A DNA stretch of 64,000 nt from Sphingobium sp. CECT 9361 (GTDB taxonomy: Bacteria > Pseudomonadota > Alphaproteobacteria > Sphingomonadales > Sphingomonadaceae): positions 95,876 to 159,875 of the forward strand of contig NZ_CAKKNC010000009.1 in the NCBI RefSeq assembly GCF_918741285.1, in the 5' to 3' direction. The position numbers and the translations under genes were made by a program. This document shows, piece by piece, positions 7,936 to 16,549 of the stretch; the first letter of the stretch is position 1, and every line of letters begins with the position of its first letter. The notes below the pieces were generated by a model, which was given only the letters and a program-made list of their open reading frames with translations, did no database searches and was not told the origin of the DNA.

Positions 7936-8943
7936 TCACTTATCCTCCTGGACGGCAGCGGGGAAGTTCGCGGCCTTCACGGTCGGAGCGATCGCGGCGG
8001 GTGCGGCCTGCACTCCCGACCGCGCGGCGGCGGCATCCCGCGCGCCCTTTGCGGCGCCGTTCGCGACGGCCTGATAGCGGGGATCGGCCTTCACACGCGC
8101 GGCCGCTTCCGTTCCGGCAACACTCGCAGCCGGCGGCGCTACCTGCGCCTTGGCTTCGGGACTGCCGCCCGTCGATGCCCCTGAGGGGGGTGGGAGCACC
8201 GACGAGGCGGCAGTCGGCGGTGAGTGGCTCAAAGCCGCCGCCGGTCCCGAGCCGGATGCCGCTTGCGCCCTGGGGGCAAGACGCGTCCTGACATCCGCTT
8301 TGATTGCTCTGATCGGATCTGGCGCCGCATCGGGCTTGCGTGCCCGCGCGGCAGCAACGGCAGCCGGATCCGGGGCATTCGGATCAGCGACGGCGAGACC
8401 CTCCAGCGGTGGATCGGCCCGGTCGACCGCGTCGGCCAGCGATTCCGGCAGAGCCGACGCGGCGGCCGCCGTGCGGCGCGGCGGCAAGGATGCCTGCATC
8501 AGCGCCTGCTGCTGCCACTCGCCGCGGGCGACGACCGCATGGACCGCGCTCGCTTCGTGGAGCCGTCCCCGCTCGTCAATGTAAGGCTGAAAGACGATCC
8601 GCAGCACTTTCTCCTGTGTGCGGCCCGCGTCAGCCACAGCGAGGCGAGCTGGCTGGATAGCCTCCGCACGGTTTGACCGGCCGCGCATGGGTTGCCGCTG
8701 ATTGCCTGTGGGCAAGGTATCGGCCTCCGAAGCGTCGGCGGAGATGAGCGCCAGGGCGCGATCGTCAATCGTCGCACTCGGCGCGCAGATTCCATCCGGT
8801 GCGGCGCAAGAGAAGCTGCCGCGCACATTGCCGCCGAGGCTGGCGCAACCGCTCAGCGCGAGCAGGCTGGTGAGGCCAAACGTGCCGGCAAGCCAGAGCC
8901 GCTGGCGCGCGCCAACACGCGCCGTGGAGGACCGCCGCGTCAC
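7936..8943 (-). CDS. traV: Conjugal transfer lipoprotein TraV
   Basis: I choose GTG 8943, which overlaps the dsbC stop as GTGA. An N-terminal hydrophobic stretch ends in the lipobox LSGC, so the product is an outer-membrane lipoprotein. A Cys-rich segment follows (FSCAAPDGICAPS), as in other TraV proteins, which form the outer ring of the F-type secretion core with TraK and TraB. The remaining two thirds are low-complexity, alanine- and proline-rich. The length of about 335 residues is long for TraV but common for alphaproteobacterial versions. Confidence 0.8.
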   Translation of the reverse strand: MTRRSSTARVGARQRLWLAGTFGLTSLLALSGCASLGGNVRGSFSCAAPDGICAPSATIDDRALALISADASEADTLPTGNQRQPMRGRSNRAEAIQPARLAVADAGRTQEKVLRIVFQPYIDERGRLHEASAVHAVVARGEWQQQALMQASLPPRRTAAAASALPESLADAVDRADPPLEGLAVADPNAPDPAAVAAARARKPDAAPDPIRAIKADVRTRLAPRAQAASGSGPAAALSHSPPTAASSVLPPPSGASTGGSPEAKAQVAPPAASVAGTEAAARVKADPRYQAVANGAAKGARDAAAARSGVQAAPAAIAPTVKAANFPAAVQEDK

Positions 8944-9815
8944 GACTGCCCTCCCTTGAGCCAATTTTCGAGGAATGCGCGCGGGCGATAACCTTCGATC
9001 ACCGCGCCGTCACCACGGACGATGACGGGCGTACCGCTCAGACCATGGCGGTGGGCGAATGCCTCGTTCGCATCGAGCCCGGAGGTGTCGCAGGATGCGC
9101 CGCCCTTTACCTCCTCGCCCGCATAGGCCGCGTGAAGGGCGGCTTCGCGGTTCCTGGCGCAATAGACGCGATCCGCCACGTCGCGGCTCCCCAGAACCGA
9201 GATCGGCCGTTCGACCACGCGCAGGTTCATATCCTTCAGCACGCTCGTCAGCGCCCGGCAGTAGCCGCAGCGGAAGTCGGTGAAGACCGTGACCGTCTGG
9301 CCCGACGGATTGCCCCAGACGATGGCACCATCGCGCGGCAGTTCCGCCAGCGAGAGCTTTTGCGGCGTCGCAGGGCGGGCAAGCTTCTCGGCGCGCCCGG
9401 GCGTCGCTGCTGCGAGCTGGGCGCTTTCGTCGTCGCCTCCCGCATTGGCCGCGGCATTTGCCTTGGCGGCAGCCCCAACCAGCATGTCAGGGTTCATTTC
9501 GAGCAGCCGGGCGGCGGTGATGTCCTGCCGGGTCTGCATGTCATAAACACGCCCGATGACGAGGAAGCGCGCCCCGGTGTCCACGTAGAACAGGTTGGCG
9601 CCGGCGGTGACCTCGCAGAGACCACTGATCTTCCCGCAATCGATCGCGGTGACCGGCGTCTTGGGCAACCGCGTCTTCAGCAGCAGCCGGACCCGATCTT
9701 CCGGGCTGTTGGTGTCGGCCGCAAGCGCGATACCGGCAACGCTGAGCCCAAGAAGCGTGGTGAGGACCAGGCGCGACGGACGCGCCAGCGTGCGGATGCG
9801 GTCAATTGCGGACAT
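8940..9815 (-). CDS. dsbC: DsbC-type thiol:disulfide interchange protein of the transfer cluster
   Basis: ATG 9815 follows a GGAGGG ribosome site; a GTG 6 bases upstream is less likely. A signal peptide ends near AGIALAA. The N-terminal dimerisation domain comes first. The thioredoxin fold follows, with active site FTDFRCGYCRAL and the cis-proline region GLSGTPVIV. Periplasmic DsbC isomerases are regular members of F-type tra clusters, where they help fold cysteine-rich TraH, TraN and TraU. It overlaps traB upstream and traV downstream. Confidence 0.88.
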   Translation of the reverse strand: MSAIDRIRTLARPSRLVLTTLLGLSVAGIALAADTNSPEDRVRLLLKTRLPKTPVTAIDCGKISGLCEVTAGANLFYVDTGARFLVIGRVYDMQTRQDITAARLLEMNPDMLVGAAAKANAAANAGGDDESAQLAAATPGRAEKLARPATPQKLSLAELPRDGAIVWGNPSGQTVTVFTDFRCGYCRALTSVLKDMNLRVVERPISVLGSRDVADRVYCARNREAALHAAYAGEEVKGGASCDTSGLDANEAFAHRHGLSGTPVIVRGDGAVIEGYRPRAFLENWLKGGQS

Positions 9816-10705
9816 AAACACCCTCCAGGAAAACGATTTCGACGTCGATGCCGGTCGGCATCTCGATCACCGGCTGGTACTGCTCGGCGCGCTCGATCAG
9901 ATATTTGGAGACCATGTCGCCGGTCTGGGCGACGCCTTCGCCAAAGCCGCCTTCCAGGATGTCACCGGTCGAGAGCTTCTGGCGCTGGCCGTTGGTGGTG
10001 ATGTTGGTGCCCTGGAAGACCGAGTTGGCGTTGGCGGAGAAGCCGCGACCGAACCCGCCGGCCAGACCTGCCAGGAAGGCCTGCGTGACGAGCGATCCTT
10101 CGCGCGAGACCACCCGGCCGCGCACGCCCGTCTTGCCGCCGAAGGCGATGAAGCCCTTGACCTCGGACACGGCATAGCGGCCCCCGGGCTGCGGGCATGT
10201 CATCTTCTGGAGCTTGACGTAGACCTTCTCGCTCGAGAGATCGCCGCGCGCTGCGCCGTTGATGAGGCAGCCCTCGATCTTCGTCGTGAGCAGGCGGCCA
10301 TTCTGGTAGACCGAGCGCGCCGGGCCCGTGACGCGCAGCACCACCGGCAAGGGATCGCTCTGGCTATTGACCCCGGCGCTGGCATCGACGCCGACGATGA
10401 CCTTCGCGCGCGCGAAACTGTTGGGCGGCAGATAGTTGACGCTGTCGGTATAGACCGTGTTGCCCTTGGCGACCCGCGAAGCGTTTCCGCTGTCGGCCGT
10501 GGTGAAATTGACGAGCTTCACCTCGGCGGGCGAGGCAACCGGAGCGGCCCCCTGTGCGGCGCCCTGTCCGTCGGGACGCTGATAGGCCTGCGGTCCATTG
10601 GGGCCATACATCGCTGAGGGTCCGGGCGTCGGCGCCTGCGCCGTGCGCCGGTCCGCAACTTGCCGACGCAGCTGCTCGTTCTCGGCCTGATAGGCTGAGG
10701 GTCCC
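9802..10705 (-). pseudogene. traB: Conjugal transfer protein TraB, N-terminus lost
   Basis: From about base 10700 the frame reads SAYQAENEQLRRQVADRR, the coiled coil typical of TraB/VirB10, then a proline-rich linker and the full beta-barrel domain (LPPNSFARAKVIVGVDAS, GCLINGAARGDLSSEKVYV, CPQPGGRYAVSEVKGFIAFG). The inner-membrane anchor that should precede the coiled coil is absent; the upstream sequence is traK instead. TraB links inner and outer membranes, so loss of its anchor should break the channel. Confidence 0.82.
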
Positions 10706-11296
10706 GACATAGACCGGGCGAAGGGTGCGCTGGCGCATCTCATATCCGTCCGCGACGGCGTTCGAATACATCGCCTGGACAAGCTCGACCGCAGCATCCT
10801 GGGGGCCAAGCTGGTTCGTGGGACCGTTCTCCGCGGACCGCTCGTTGGCGATCGCCGGGTTCGACACGAACACCTGGGCGGCCTGGTCGCCGCTGATGCG
10901 GCAGACGAACTTGTAGACATAGCCGCGCTTGCTTGTCGCGAAGAAGGAGAGCGCGGGACGCCCGAAACCATCGGGCACCGACAAATAGATATCGCCGCGC
11001 ACCGGCTCGTTGACGACCGAGAAGTCGTCCTGCGGATTGCCGGTCGAGATTTTCGACACCGACGCGAATTCGTCTTCGACAAGGCTGATGCGTGTTAGGT
11101 CCTTGGCCGAGGCGGTGCAATCGACCTGGGCGCTGTCGCTCGCCATGATCGTCTGGTCGGCAAAGGCCGGCTCGGCGATGAGAAAGAGTGCGACGGCAAC
11201 GAGGCTTGCGCCAATGAAGCGGCTCGCATGGCAATAGACGCGTGTGAGGAAGGCAGTGCCGAGGGCGGCACTCCCGATGGCATAGACCGGCATCAT
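10700..11296 (-). pseudogene. traK: Conjugal transfer protein TraK, C-terminus lost
   Basis: The N-terminal hydrophobic region leads into an export signal (VAVALFLIAEPAFA). The mature part has DDFSVVNEPVRGDIYLSVP, KRGYVYKFVCRISGDQA and GYEMRQRTLRPVYVGTL, a recognisable TraK/VirB9-like secretin domain. At about 10700 the frame runs into traB DNA out of phase. About the last quarter of TraK, which contacts TraV, is missing. It overlaps the traE stop by 4 bases. Confidence 0.82.
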
Positions 11297-11874
11297 TGGT
11301 CGCTCCCCTGTTGGTCCTTGGCGGCGCCGGTCTTCACCATTCCGAAGCCGACCAGCTTCAGCGACAGGCCGGAATATTCCCAGTCGTAGCGGAAGGTCCG
11401 GTTCTCGCTGGAGATGACCTTGTTGCCGACGATTGTGTGTAGCTCGCCGGTCACCTCCGAACGGAGGTTCTTGGTATCGATCTCCATCTTTTGGATGGTG
11501 AAGAACTGAGAGATCGACGAGCCGCGCTGCTCATTGACGATCTTGAGCAGGTCGGCTTTGATCTTGCCCTGCGTTCGCGGGCTCGCAATATCCAGCACCG
11601 CATTCATCCAGTATTCGAGATTTTGCGGGCTACGATCGAGCGTCAGCACGACCGTGTCGCGGGTGATCATCTCGAGATATTCGCGGCTGACACCCGCGGA
11701 GCTGATCGTCAGAGGAGAGCGCAACACCGGCTGCAGCACAACCTCCCGCTCACGCGACAGGCTGACGGTGAAGAGCAGCAGGGTGAGCGCGCCCAGAGCG
11801 GCTGCGGCAACGGCCAGGATGTTGCGCTGGCGCAGGATCCGCTGGCTGTTCGTATGGCTGTAGGAAAGTTCCAT
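11293..11874 (-). CDS. traE: Conjugal transfer protein TraE
   Basis: A 193-residue protein of usual TraE length. One transmembrane helix (residues about 20-40, ILAVAAAALGALTLLLFTVSL) is followed by a periplasmic VirB8-like domain containing REYLEMITRDTVVLTLDRSP, ILDI-type helices and NRTFRYDWEYSGLSLKLVGF. It is an inner-membrane part of the F-type secretion channel. It starts 1 base after the traL stop and overlaps traK at its end. Confidence 0.9.
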   Translation of the reverse strand: MELSYSHTNSQRILRQRNILAVAAAALGALTLLLFTVSLSREREVVLQPVLRSPLTISSAGVSREYLEMITRDTVVLTLDRSPQNLEYWMNAVLDIASPRTQGKIKADLLKIVNEQRGSSISQFFTIQKMEIDTKNLRSEVTGELHTIVGNKVISSENRTFRYDWEYSGLSLKLVGFGMVKTGAAKDQQGSDQ

Positions 11875-11875
11875 A

Positions 11876-12166
11876 TCACCCCGCCATCAGTCGGAGATAT
11901 GAGGGTGGCGTGGCCTTGAGACCGGTGAAGCCGGCCGGCAGATACCAATAGGCCAGGTGAAGCAGCCAGGACGTCGCCCGACCTGCCTTAGCTTTTCTGA
12001 GACCCCACCAGCCTGCACCCGAAAGAAGCATGCCAATGACGATGTGCTGAGACAGGATCCCCCAGACGAATGGAATGACCATCGCCAGGAACTCATCCAG
12101 CGTCCACAGCCCGATCAGCTCGGGATCGTCCAGATGAGTTGGAATGACGTACTTGTCTGCTGCCAT
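11876..12166 (-). CDS. traL: Conjugal transfer pilus assembly protein TraL
   Basis: The 96-residue protein opens with the family signature IPTHLDDPELIGLWTLDEF. Two hydrophobic helices follow (MVIPFVWGILSQHIVIGML and the segment ending in LLSGAGWWGL), then a basic loop and a C-terminal YWYLPAGF segment. TraL is a small inner-membrane protein needed for pilus assembly. Its position between traA and traE is standard. Confidence 0.9.
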   Translation of the reverse strand: MAADKYVIPTHLDDPELIGLWTLDEFLAMVIPFVWGILSQHIVIGMLLSGAGWWGLRKAKAGRATSWLLHLAYWYLPAGFTGLKATPPSYLRLMAG

Positions 12167-12227
12167 TGCACCACCCCCTCCTTGTGCCCGGGCGGAGCTG
12201 CTACTTCGCGCCAGGCCTCGGATCGGT

Positions 12228-12548
12228 TCAGATCGTCGCGGTCACGGTCGAGGTGACGATCGGAATGCCGGTGCCGGCGCCCACGCCGACACCGACGGGA
12301 ATCGCGATCTGGCCCATCGAAAACCGGCCCGACGCAAGCGCGACGATGCCGCCGGCAAGGCTGAGCACGGTGATGATCTTGCCGCCCGACCCTTCGAGGA
12401 AGTCGGTGAACTTGGTGAGCGCGGTGTTGAACGTCGTGTCGGCGCCGGCGAACGCGGGCCCCGCGAAGAAGAGACAAGCGAACAGGAGTGCGGCGAGGGC
12501 GAGGATCGCCAGCTCCGCGTGTCCGCTCTTTTTGAGGACAGACTGCAT
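12228..12548 (-). CDS. traA: F-type pilin precursor TraA
   Basis: ATG 12548 has an AAGGAAAT ribosome site just upstream; longer readings start in non-coding sequence. The 106-residue product has a leader ending FAGPAFAGA and then the pilin body: a short helix (FNTALTKFTDFLEG), and two hydrophobic segments (IITVLSLAGGIVALASG and a Gly/Val-rich one) separated by a polar turn. This is the layout of F-type and sphingomonad pilins. It is the first gene of the minus-strand tra remnant and is followed by traL. Confidence 0.8.
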   Translation of the reverse strand: MQSVLKKSGHAELAILALAALLFACLFFAGPAFAGADTTFNTALTKFTDFLEGSGGKIITVLSLAGGIVALASGRFSMGQIAIPVGVGVGAGTGIPIVTSTVTATI

Positions 12549-12905
12549 GTGGATTTCCTTCGGTTGGAGACGCGACGGAACCGCGCCCAAGCAAAGGGTG
12601 ACCAGTCGGCTCTTGGCCGAGCAACGGGACTGCGAGCCGGCCGTTCGCGAATCGTAATTTTTTGTGTGCTTAGTTTCGGCGCGACCAACTTGGCGGGGCG
12701 CAGCGCTGCGGCTGCAGGGCGCGCTGCCCCATTTATGGGGCACCTCGTCCTCGCCTCGGGGCAACCTGCCCCAAATTGCGAAAGCCGTTAAACAGCTATA
12801 GATTCGCGGCGCGGGACTCGCGAGGTGTTAATCGATATCCTTTCGTAAACCTTCCGCAGCGCCCGACGATTACCGGGCTCCTTTCGATATGAGGCTGAGC
12901 AGGAC
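12549..12905. other. Intergenic region upstream of traA
   Basis: No convincing gene on either strand. It should contain the minus-strand promoter for the tra operon. I see a relatively AT-rich patch around 12785-12840 but no motif I can name. Confidence 0.4.
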
Positions 12906-13355
12906 GTGGGCAGAACCGGCGCTGAGTCCCCTGATTGTACGCTCGACATCTCCGAGCACCTTTTTTGCCTGACCACGGAAAGTCTTCGGCTTAGGTCGAA
13001 CGAGACAAAGTCGTACCAAACCCTCGAATCCCTCCTGGAAGCCCGGAATGGAAGTCTTGAGCGAATCAGGGACCGCGACATGACCACGTTGAAAGAGCAT
13101 CTGGTCGCAATTCCCACACAAGGAGACATCCGTATCGAACTGCATATTTCTCAGACGAGCGCCGACTGCCTGGGTGAGGTCAAAGACCTTCTCAGCAAGG
13201 AGATGGACACCGATCTCACCGTCGGCGATGCCCTTTCCGTCTTGCTCTTCGACTACATGTCGGAACTGAAGGCTGCGTGGGTTTTGGAGCGACTGGACCT
13301 CGAACGGCTGATACCTGCCAGGATCGCCATCCCGCCGAGTAGCCCGCGTCACTAG
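12906..13355 (+). CDS. Hypothetical protein, up to 149 aa
   Basis: Composition and codon pattern favour this frame over the overlapping minus-strand frame: the product has balanced charged and hydrophobic residues (LGEVKDLLSKEMDTDLTVGD, LSVLLFDYMSELKAAWVLE). The GTG at 12906 gives 149 residues; an ATG at 13080 would give 91. No signal peptide, membrane helix or family is recognised. It lies between the traA promoter region and an XRE regulator in the same direction. Confidence 0.5.
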   Translation: MGRTGAESPDCTLDISEHLFCLTTESLRLRSNETKSYQTLESLLEARNGSLERIRDRDMTTLKEHLVAIPTQGDIRIELHISQTSADCLGEVKDLLSKEMDTDLTVGDALSVLLFDYMSELKAAWVLERLDLERLIPARIAIPPSSPRH

Positions 13356-13473
13356 AAGAGTTATACCGCCTTTCAGTGATTTGGATGTTGCTCACTTTGG
13401 CCCCAACCGAGCTTGCAAATGAAGATTCCGTCATGTTCTCTTCATCTTCCAGAAAGGTGTGGAGGGCATCTGC

Positions 13474-13980
13474 ATGCCGGAAGCCTCGGATTCGCAGTCG
13501 ATCGGCACGGTTGATCCAGACTATATTCGTCTGATCCGCGACCTGATGGCCGCGCATGATACGCCGCATCGTTCGCTCGCTGAAAAGACCGGCATCAGCA
13601 AGTCCCGGCTCGGACGCATTCTTCATCAAAGCCCGCATAAGCGTCTGTCCATGACAGTCGATGAGCTTGAAGCAATCCTCCACGCGCTGGGAACGAATAT
13701 CCTCAAAGCTTTCCTGCGCACCGAAGCGTTGCGCGACCTCGATCCTTCGGATCACGCGCGCTACGAGAGCGTGATCAATCTCGTTGGCGATATCGTGAAA
13801 GACCTCGGGCAGGAGTTGGTGAAGACGCTCGAAAATATGAACGGCATCGACGGTACCGAGCCACAACCTCATTGGGTCGGCATTCTCCGCAACGGTTGGA
13901 TCGAGGATATCGCCAAAGCCGTCGCCTTTGTCATGGGACGCCGCACCGTGATCACCCAGCGCGATGAACTCTGGCGCTGA
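13474..13980 (+). CDS. XRE-type helix-turn-helix regulator
   Basis: Residues about 10-65 form a Cro/XRE HTH: YIRLIRDLMAAHDTPHRSLA, then TGISKSRLGRILHQSP as turn and recognition helix, then SMTVDELEAILHALG. The rest is a helical C-terminal region. ATG 13474 is preferred over 13459 because the HTH then begins at a normal distance. The 3' end adjoins an opposite-strand acetyltransferase fragment that has lost its own end, so this C-terminus may also be altered. Probably a regulator of the neighbouring accessory genes. Confidence 0.75.
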   Translation: MPEASDSQSIGTVDPDYIRLIRDLMAAHDTPHRSLAEKTGISKSRLGRILHQSPHKRLSMTVDELEAILHALGTNILKAFLRTEALRDLDPSDHARYESVINLVGDIVKDLGQELVKTLENMNGIDGTEPQPHWVGILRNGWIEDIAKAVAFVMGRRTVITQRDELWR

Positions 13981-13984
13981 GCCA

Positions 13985-14378
13985 GCGCGCGAAGCGTGGG
14001 GGTCAGCGTACCGGGCGCAAAGATCAGCCAGATGTAGATCGCGTGGGGGCGCTCATCGGCTCGGCAGACCATCGTCAGGTCCGGCCGCATACCGCTGAAT
14101 TGCTGATTTACGAGCGCCCAAGCCCCCCGCCGATTGAGCGGGAGATAGGCAAGGAACGCCGGTCGATCCGCTCGTTCGCCATGCTCCCCCACGAGATGAA
14201 AAATATCCGGGTTATGCGCGATAGCCGCCGCGGCAACATCGTCGGGGACCAGCCCTCGCAGATGTCTCCTCGCAACCGCCAAAGCAGCGAGCGCGTTTTC
14301 CGAGCTCGCCGGCCGTGTCACCGATACACGCTTCCCGCCACTGGCGCAGAGCCGCTGGACGCGCTCGGAAAATGCCAT
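13985..14378 (-). pseudogene. Truncated N-acetyltransferase-like gene
   Basis: The frame from ATG 14378 (or 14426) reads MAFSERVQRL, then an alanine-rich helical part, then FLAYLPLNRRGAWALVNQQF and HAIYIWLIFAPGTLTPTL. This resembles the front half of a GNAT-like family of accessory-element acetyltransferases. The catalytic C-terminal half is missing; beyond about 13985 the frame is only the complement of the XRE gene. I treat it as a deletion remnant. The family call is from memory of similar proteins and is moderate. Confidence 0.5.
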
Positions 14379-14420
14379 TGTGTGAAAGCCATCGATTGCC
14401 GCGGCCTGTATGTTCGCTTG

Positions 14421-14463
14421 GTACATGGATCACCCTTCGTGCCTGGAAGGGTGATCCATGTAC
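14421..14463. repeat. Perfect 18-bp inverted repeat with 7-base loop
   Basis: GTACATGGATCACCCTTC (14421-14438) is exactly complementary to GAAGGGTGATCCATGTAC (14446-14463); the loop is GTGCCTG. It lies between a leftward gene fragment and a rightward LysR gene, so it is not placed as a normal terminator. It could extrude as a cruciform, act as an operator, or mark the end of a lost element. Confidence 0.85.
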
Positions 14464-14659
14464 TGGCATCGACCGGCCTTGAGGCGAGGCCATCTTTCAC
14501 CAGGGCGGGCGCGCTTTTGACACACCCATGCCGTTGGCAGCCCCATCTCATCGGGCTGATGCAAGCTTGTTCATCAAGACTCAGCAATTTCCGCCCGCGA
14601 TTCGAACCGTTCAAAATCACCCAGATTGACCGAGTTTATTGTTGATTCTGAAAGACCAC

Positions 14660-15826
14660 ATGGGCTCTCTTGGAACGAATTCTGCCCTAAGCCGGACTAG
14701 AGGAGAAAGCGGTTTGCCTACGTCTAAGAAAGCGCGAAATGGCACAAAGATACCAGGCCCGTCCGCCAAAGTTATCAAGCGCCGTCCCGAGACACGTTCT
14801 TATGCCGGCAAGAAGTCCTTTCACGAAAAACTCAAGCTGGTCGACTGGACAGACTTAGAGCTGTTTCTCGATGTGCTCGAGGCAGGCAGCCTGCGGGCTG
14901 GCGCGTCAAAGACCCGCCACGCCGTCGGAACAATCCGCCGGCGGCTGCAACGGATCGAGGATAAGCTCGGAGAGGTCATTGCCCAGCGCGGTCCCTCCGG
15001 ACTGCGATTGTCATCGGTGGGCGAGCAACTTCTCCTCACCGCACGAGAGATGCGGCGAACCCGGCAGAGCGCTGAGGCAGTGCAGCCTCCCGCCGGTCAA
15101 CGGGAGCGAATCCGTATCGCCGTCACCGAGGGCCTGGGAACCTACTGGCTCATGCCTCGGCTCGTGGAGTTCCAGCGGGCCAATCCCGGTCTCGATGTCG
15201 ACCTTCACTGCGATATGAGCCGCAGCGACGTCGCCGGCGGCGAATGCGATCTCGCCGTGCAACTCGAGGCACCTGCAGAAGGCACGGCTATCGTCCACCA
15301 CATCGGCTGCTTGCATCTCATGCTCTTTGCTGCGGAGAGTTATCTAACCGCAGCGGGCACGCCGACATCGATCGACGAATGGCCGAACCACAAGCTCGTT
15401 TGGCAGGAAGCAGATCAGGTCGCGTCCAACCTCCTGCCCTTCATCCTGGGACGCTCGGAGGCACCTGGACTGATAGGCATAAGAACCAACAGCAGCTCCG
15501 CTCATTTTCGGGCGATCGCGACAGGCGGAGGCATCGGCATTCTTCCCACCTACGCCCGTGCGATCAGCAGACGGGTGCGCCCACTGGACCTGGACGTGCG
15601 GTTGCGCCGAGAAATACTCTGCGTAGTCAATCCCGCCAGATTCTCCTCTCCAGCGGTGCAATTGGCAATGACATGGCTGAATAGCTGCTTTGCCGGCGAT
15701 ATATATCCCTGGTTTCGCGACGAATTCGTGCATCCGCAGGATTTCGAACAGGCCATCTCATCACGTCACGTCATCGGCCTATTCGAGGGTTTCATCGACA
15801 ATATGTCCGCCGACGGCCCCGATTGA
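14660..15826 (+). CDS. LysR-family transcriptional regulator
   Basis: After a basic N-terminal extension of about 60 residues comes the LysR HTH: WTDLELFLDVLEAGSLRAGA, then HAVGTIRRRLQRIEDKLG. The effector-binding domain follows (RIRIAVTEGLGTYWLMPRLV, then GECDLAVQL, and IATGGGIGILPTYARAI). The total of about 389 residues is long because of the extension; a later start would remove it. Targets are unknown. No divergent enzyme gene is present, only a truncated acetyltransferase. Confidence 0.85.
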   Translation: MGSLGTNSALSRTRGESGLPTSKKARNGTKIPGPSAKVIKRRPETRSYAGKKSFHEKLKLVDWTDLELFLDVLEAGSLRAGASKTRHAVGTIRRRLQRIEDKLGEVIAQRGPSGLRLSSVGEQLLLTAREMRRTRQSAEAVQPPAGQRERIRIAVTEGLGTYWLMPRLVEFQRANPGLDVDLHCDMSRSDVAGGECDLAVQLEAPAEGTAIVHHIGCLHLMLFAAESYLTAAGTPTSIDEWPNHKLVWQEADQVASNLLPFILGRSEAPGLIGIRTNSSSAHFRAIATGGGIGILPTYARAISRRVRPLDLDVRLRREILCVVNPARFSSPAVQLAMTWLNSCFAGDIYPWFRDEFVHPQDFEQAISSRHVIGLFEGFIDNMSADGPD

Positions 15827-16076
15827 ATTCTCTAATCGTTCCGATCTTGAGCGTCGCGCCAGTACGTGGCGCTGATGAAGACTTGGAAATCTTGTTGTCA
15901 TAGCGCAGCCTGTATACTGTGATCCTGCGGTGCTAGCGTGGTTTGGCCAATCTTACCCATAGGTGAGCGATTGTCACCGGGCGCTGCAACGCTGCGGTGC
16001 GAACTATCCAAATTGATTGCCAGATATGGCGGGTGCATCCGTCCCAGCCCTGCTGTCCTCGCGGATCGTCAGCATT
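15827..16076. other. Intergenic region after the LysR gene
   Basis: About 250 bases in which I see no gene, repeat or recognisable regulatory motif. Confidence 0.4.
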
Positions 16077-16517
16077 TCATTTCGCCTTCAGGCGCCGAAC
16101 ATTGGATGTGACCCTGTTGCGGATCGGCACCATTGTATCTCTCGGAAACGTGGCAAGCTCGGCGAGAGCACCGAGGTTTCGTTCCGCCATCCGCATATAG
16201 TCGGACGGCCAGAGAATGCCGCCACCGGTAATCTTTCCCAGATCGCGCGCATTGCCCACTGCTGCCATCTGCACCTTTCGCGCCGCAGATGAGAACGAGC
16301 GATGCAACCGGCCGTGAGCCTCGGCCCTCTCGGTTACCATGCGAGTGAGTTCTGTCGTGTTGGTAGTCCGGGCACCGTTCATCGCGTCCGATATCATCGG
16401 CAAGCGAGCGGCGAGAACGGACGGTACATCAGCCAAGATTTCGAACATTGCGATCTGGGTCTGCACTATCGTCCACGGCCAGACCCAGATCGCAGCCGTA
16501 TCCTCAAAGCTTTGCAT
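16077..16517 (-). CDS. Phasin-like protein
   Basis: A 146-residue, mostly helical protein. It starts with an aromatic amphipathic segment (AIWVWPWTIVQTQIAMFEIL), continues with LPMISDAMN and ELTRMVTERAEAHG, and ends in a basic tail. This resembles phasins that coat polyhydroxybutyrate granules. A TTGTTGC-ACC-GCAACAA palindrome lies 16 bases upstream of the start, similar in style to PhaR operators in front of phasin genes. The window's PHB synthesis genes support the idea. The assignment is inference, not a clear domain match. Confidence 0.5.
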   Translation of the reverse strand: MQSFEDTAAIWVWPWTIVQTQIAMFEILADVPSVLAARLPMISDAMNGARTTNTTELTRMVTERAEAHGRLHRSFSSAARKVQMAAVGNARDLGKITGGGILWPSDYMRMAERNLGALAELATFPRDTMVPIRNRVTSNVRRLKAK

Positions 16518-16532
16518 TGGCTAGGCTCCACA

Positions 16533-16549
16533 TTGTTGCACCGCAACAA
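16533..16549. promoter_or_regulatory. TTGTTGC-N3-GCAACAA palindrome (PhaR-like box)
   Basis: TTGTTGC (16533-16539) and GCAACAA (16543-16549) are perfect inverted arms around ACC. TGC/GCA-rich dyads of this kind are bound by the PHB-sensing repressor PhaR in other alphaproteobacteria. It sits directly before the phasin-like gene. No phaR gene was recognised in the window. Confidence 0.55.

Noticed and set aside
12870..13352. Minus-strand 160-residue frame opposite 12906-13355
   Set aside because: Its composition is that of an antisense shadow, and the plus frame has better protein-like sequence.
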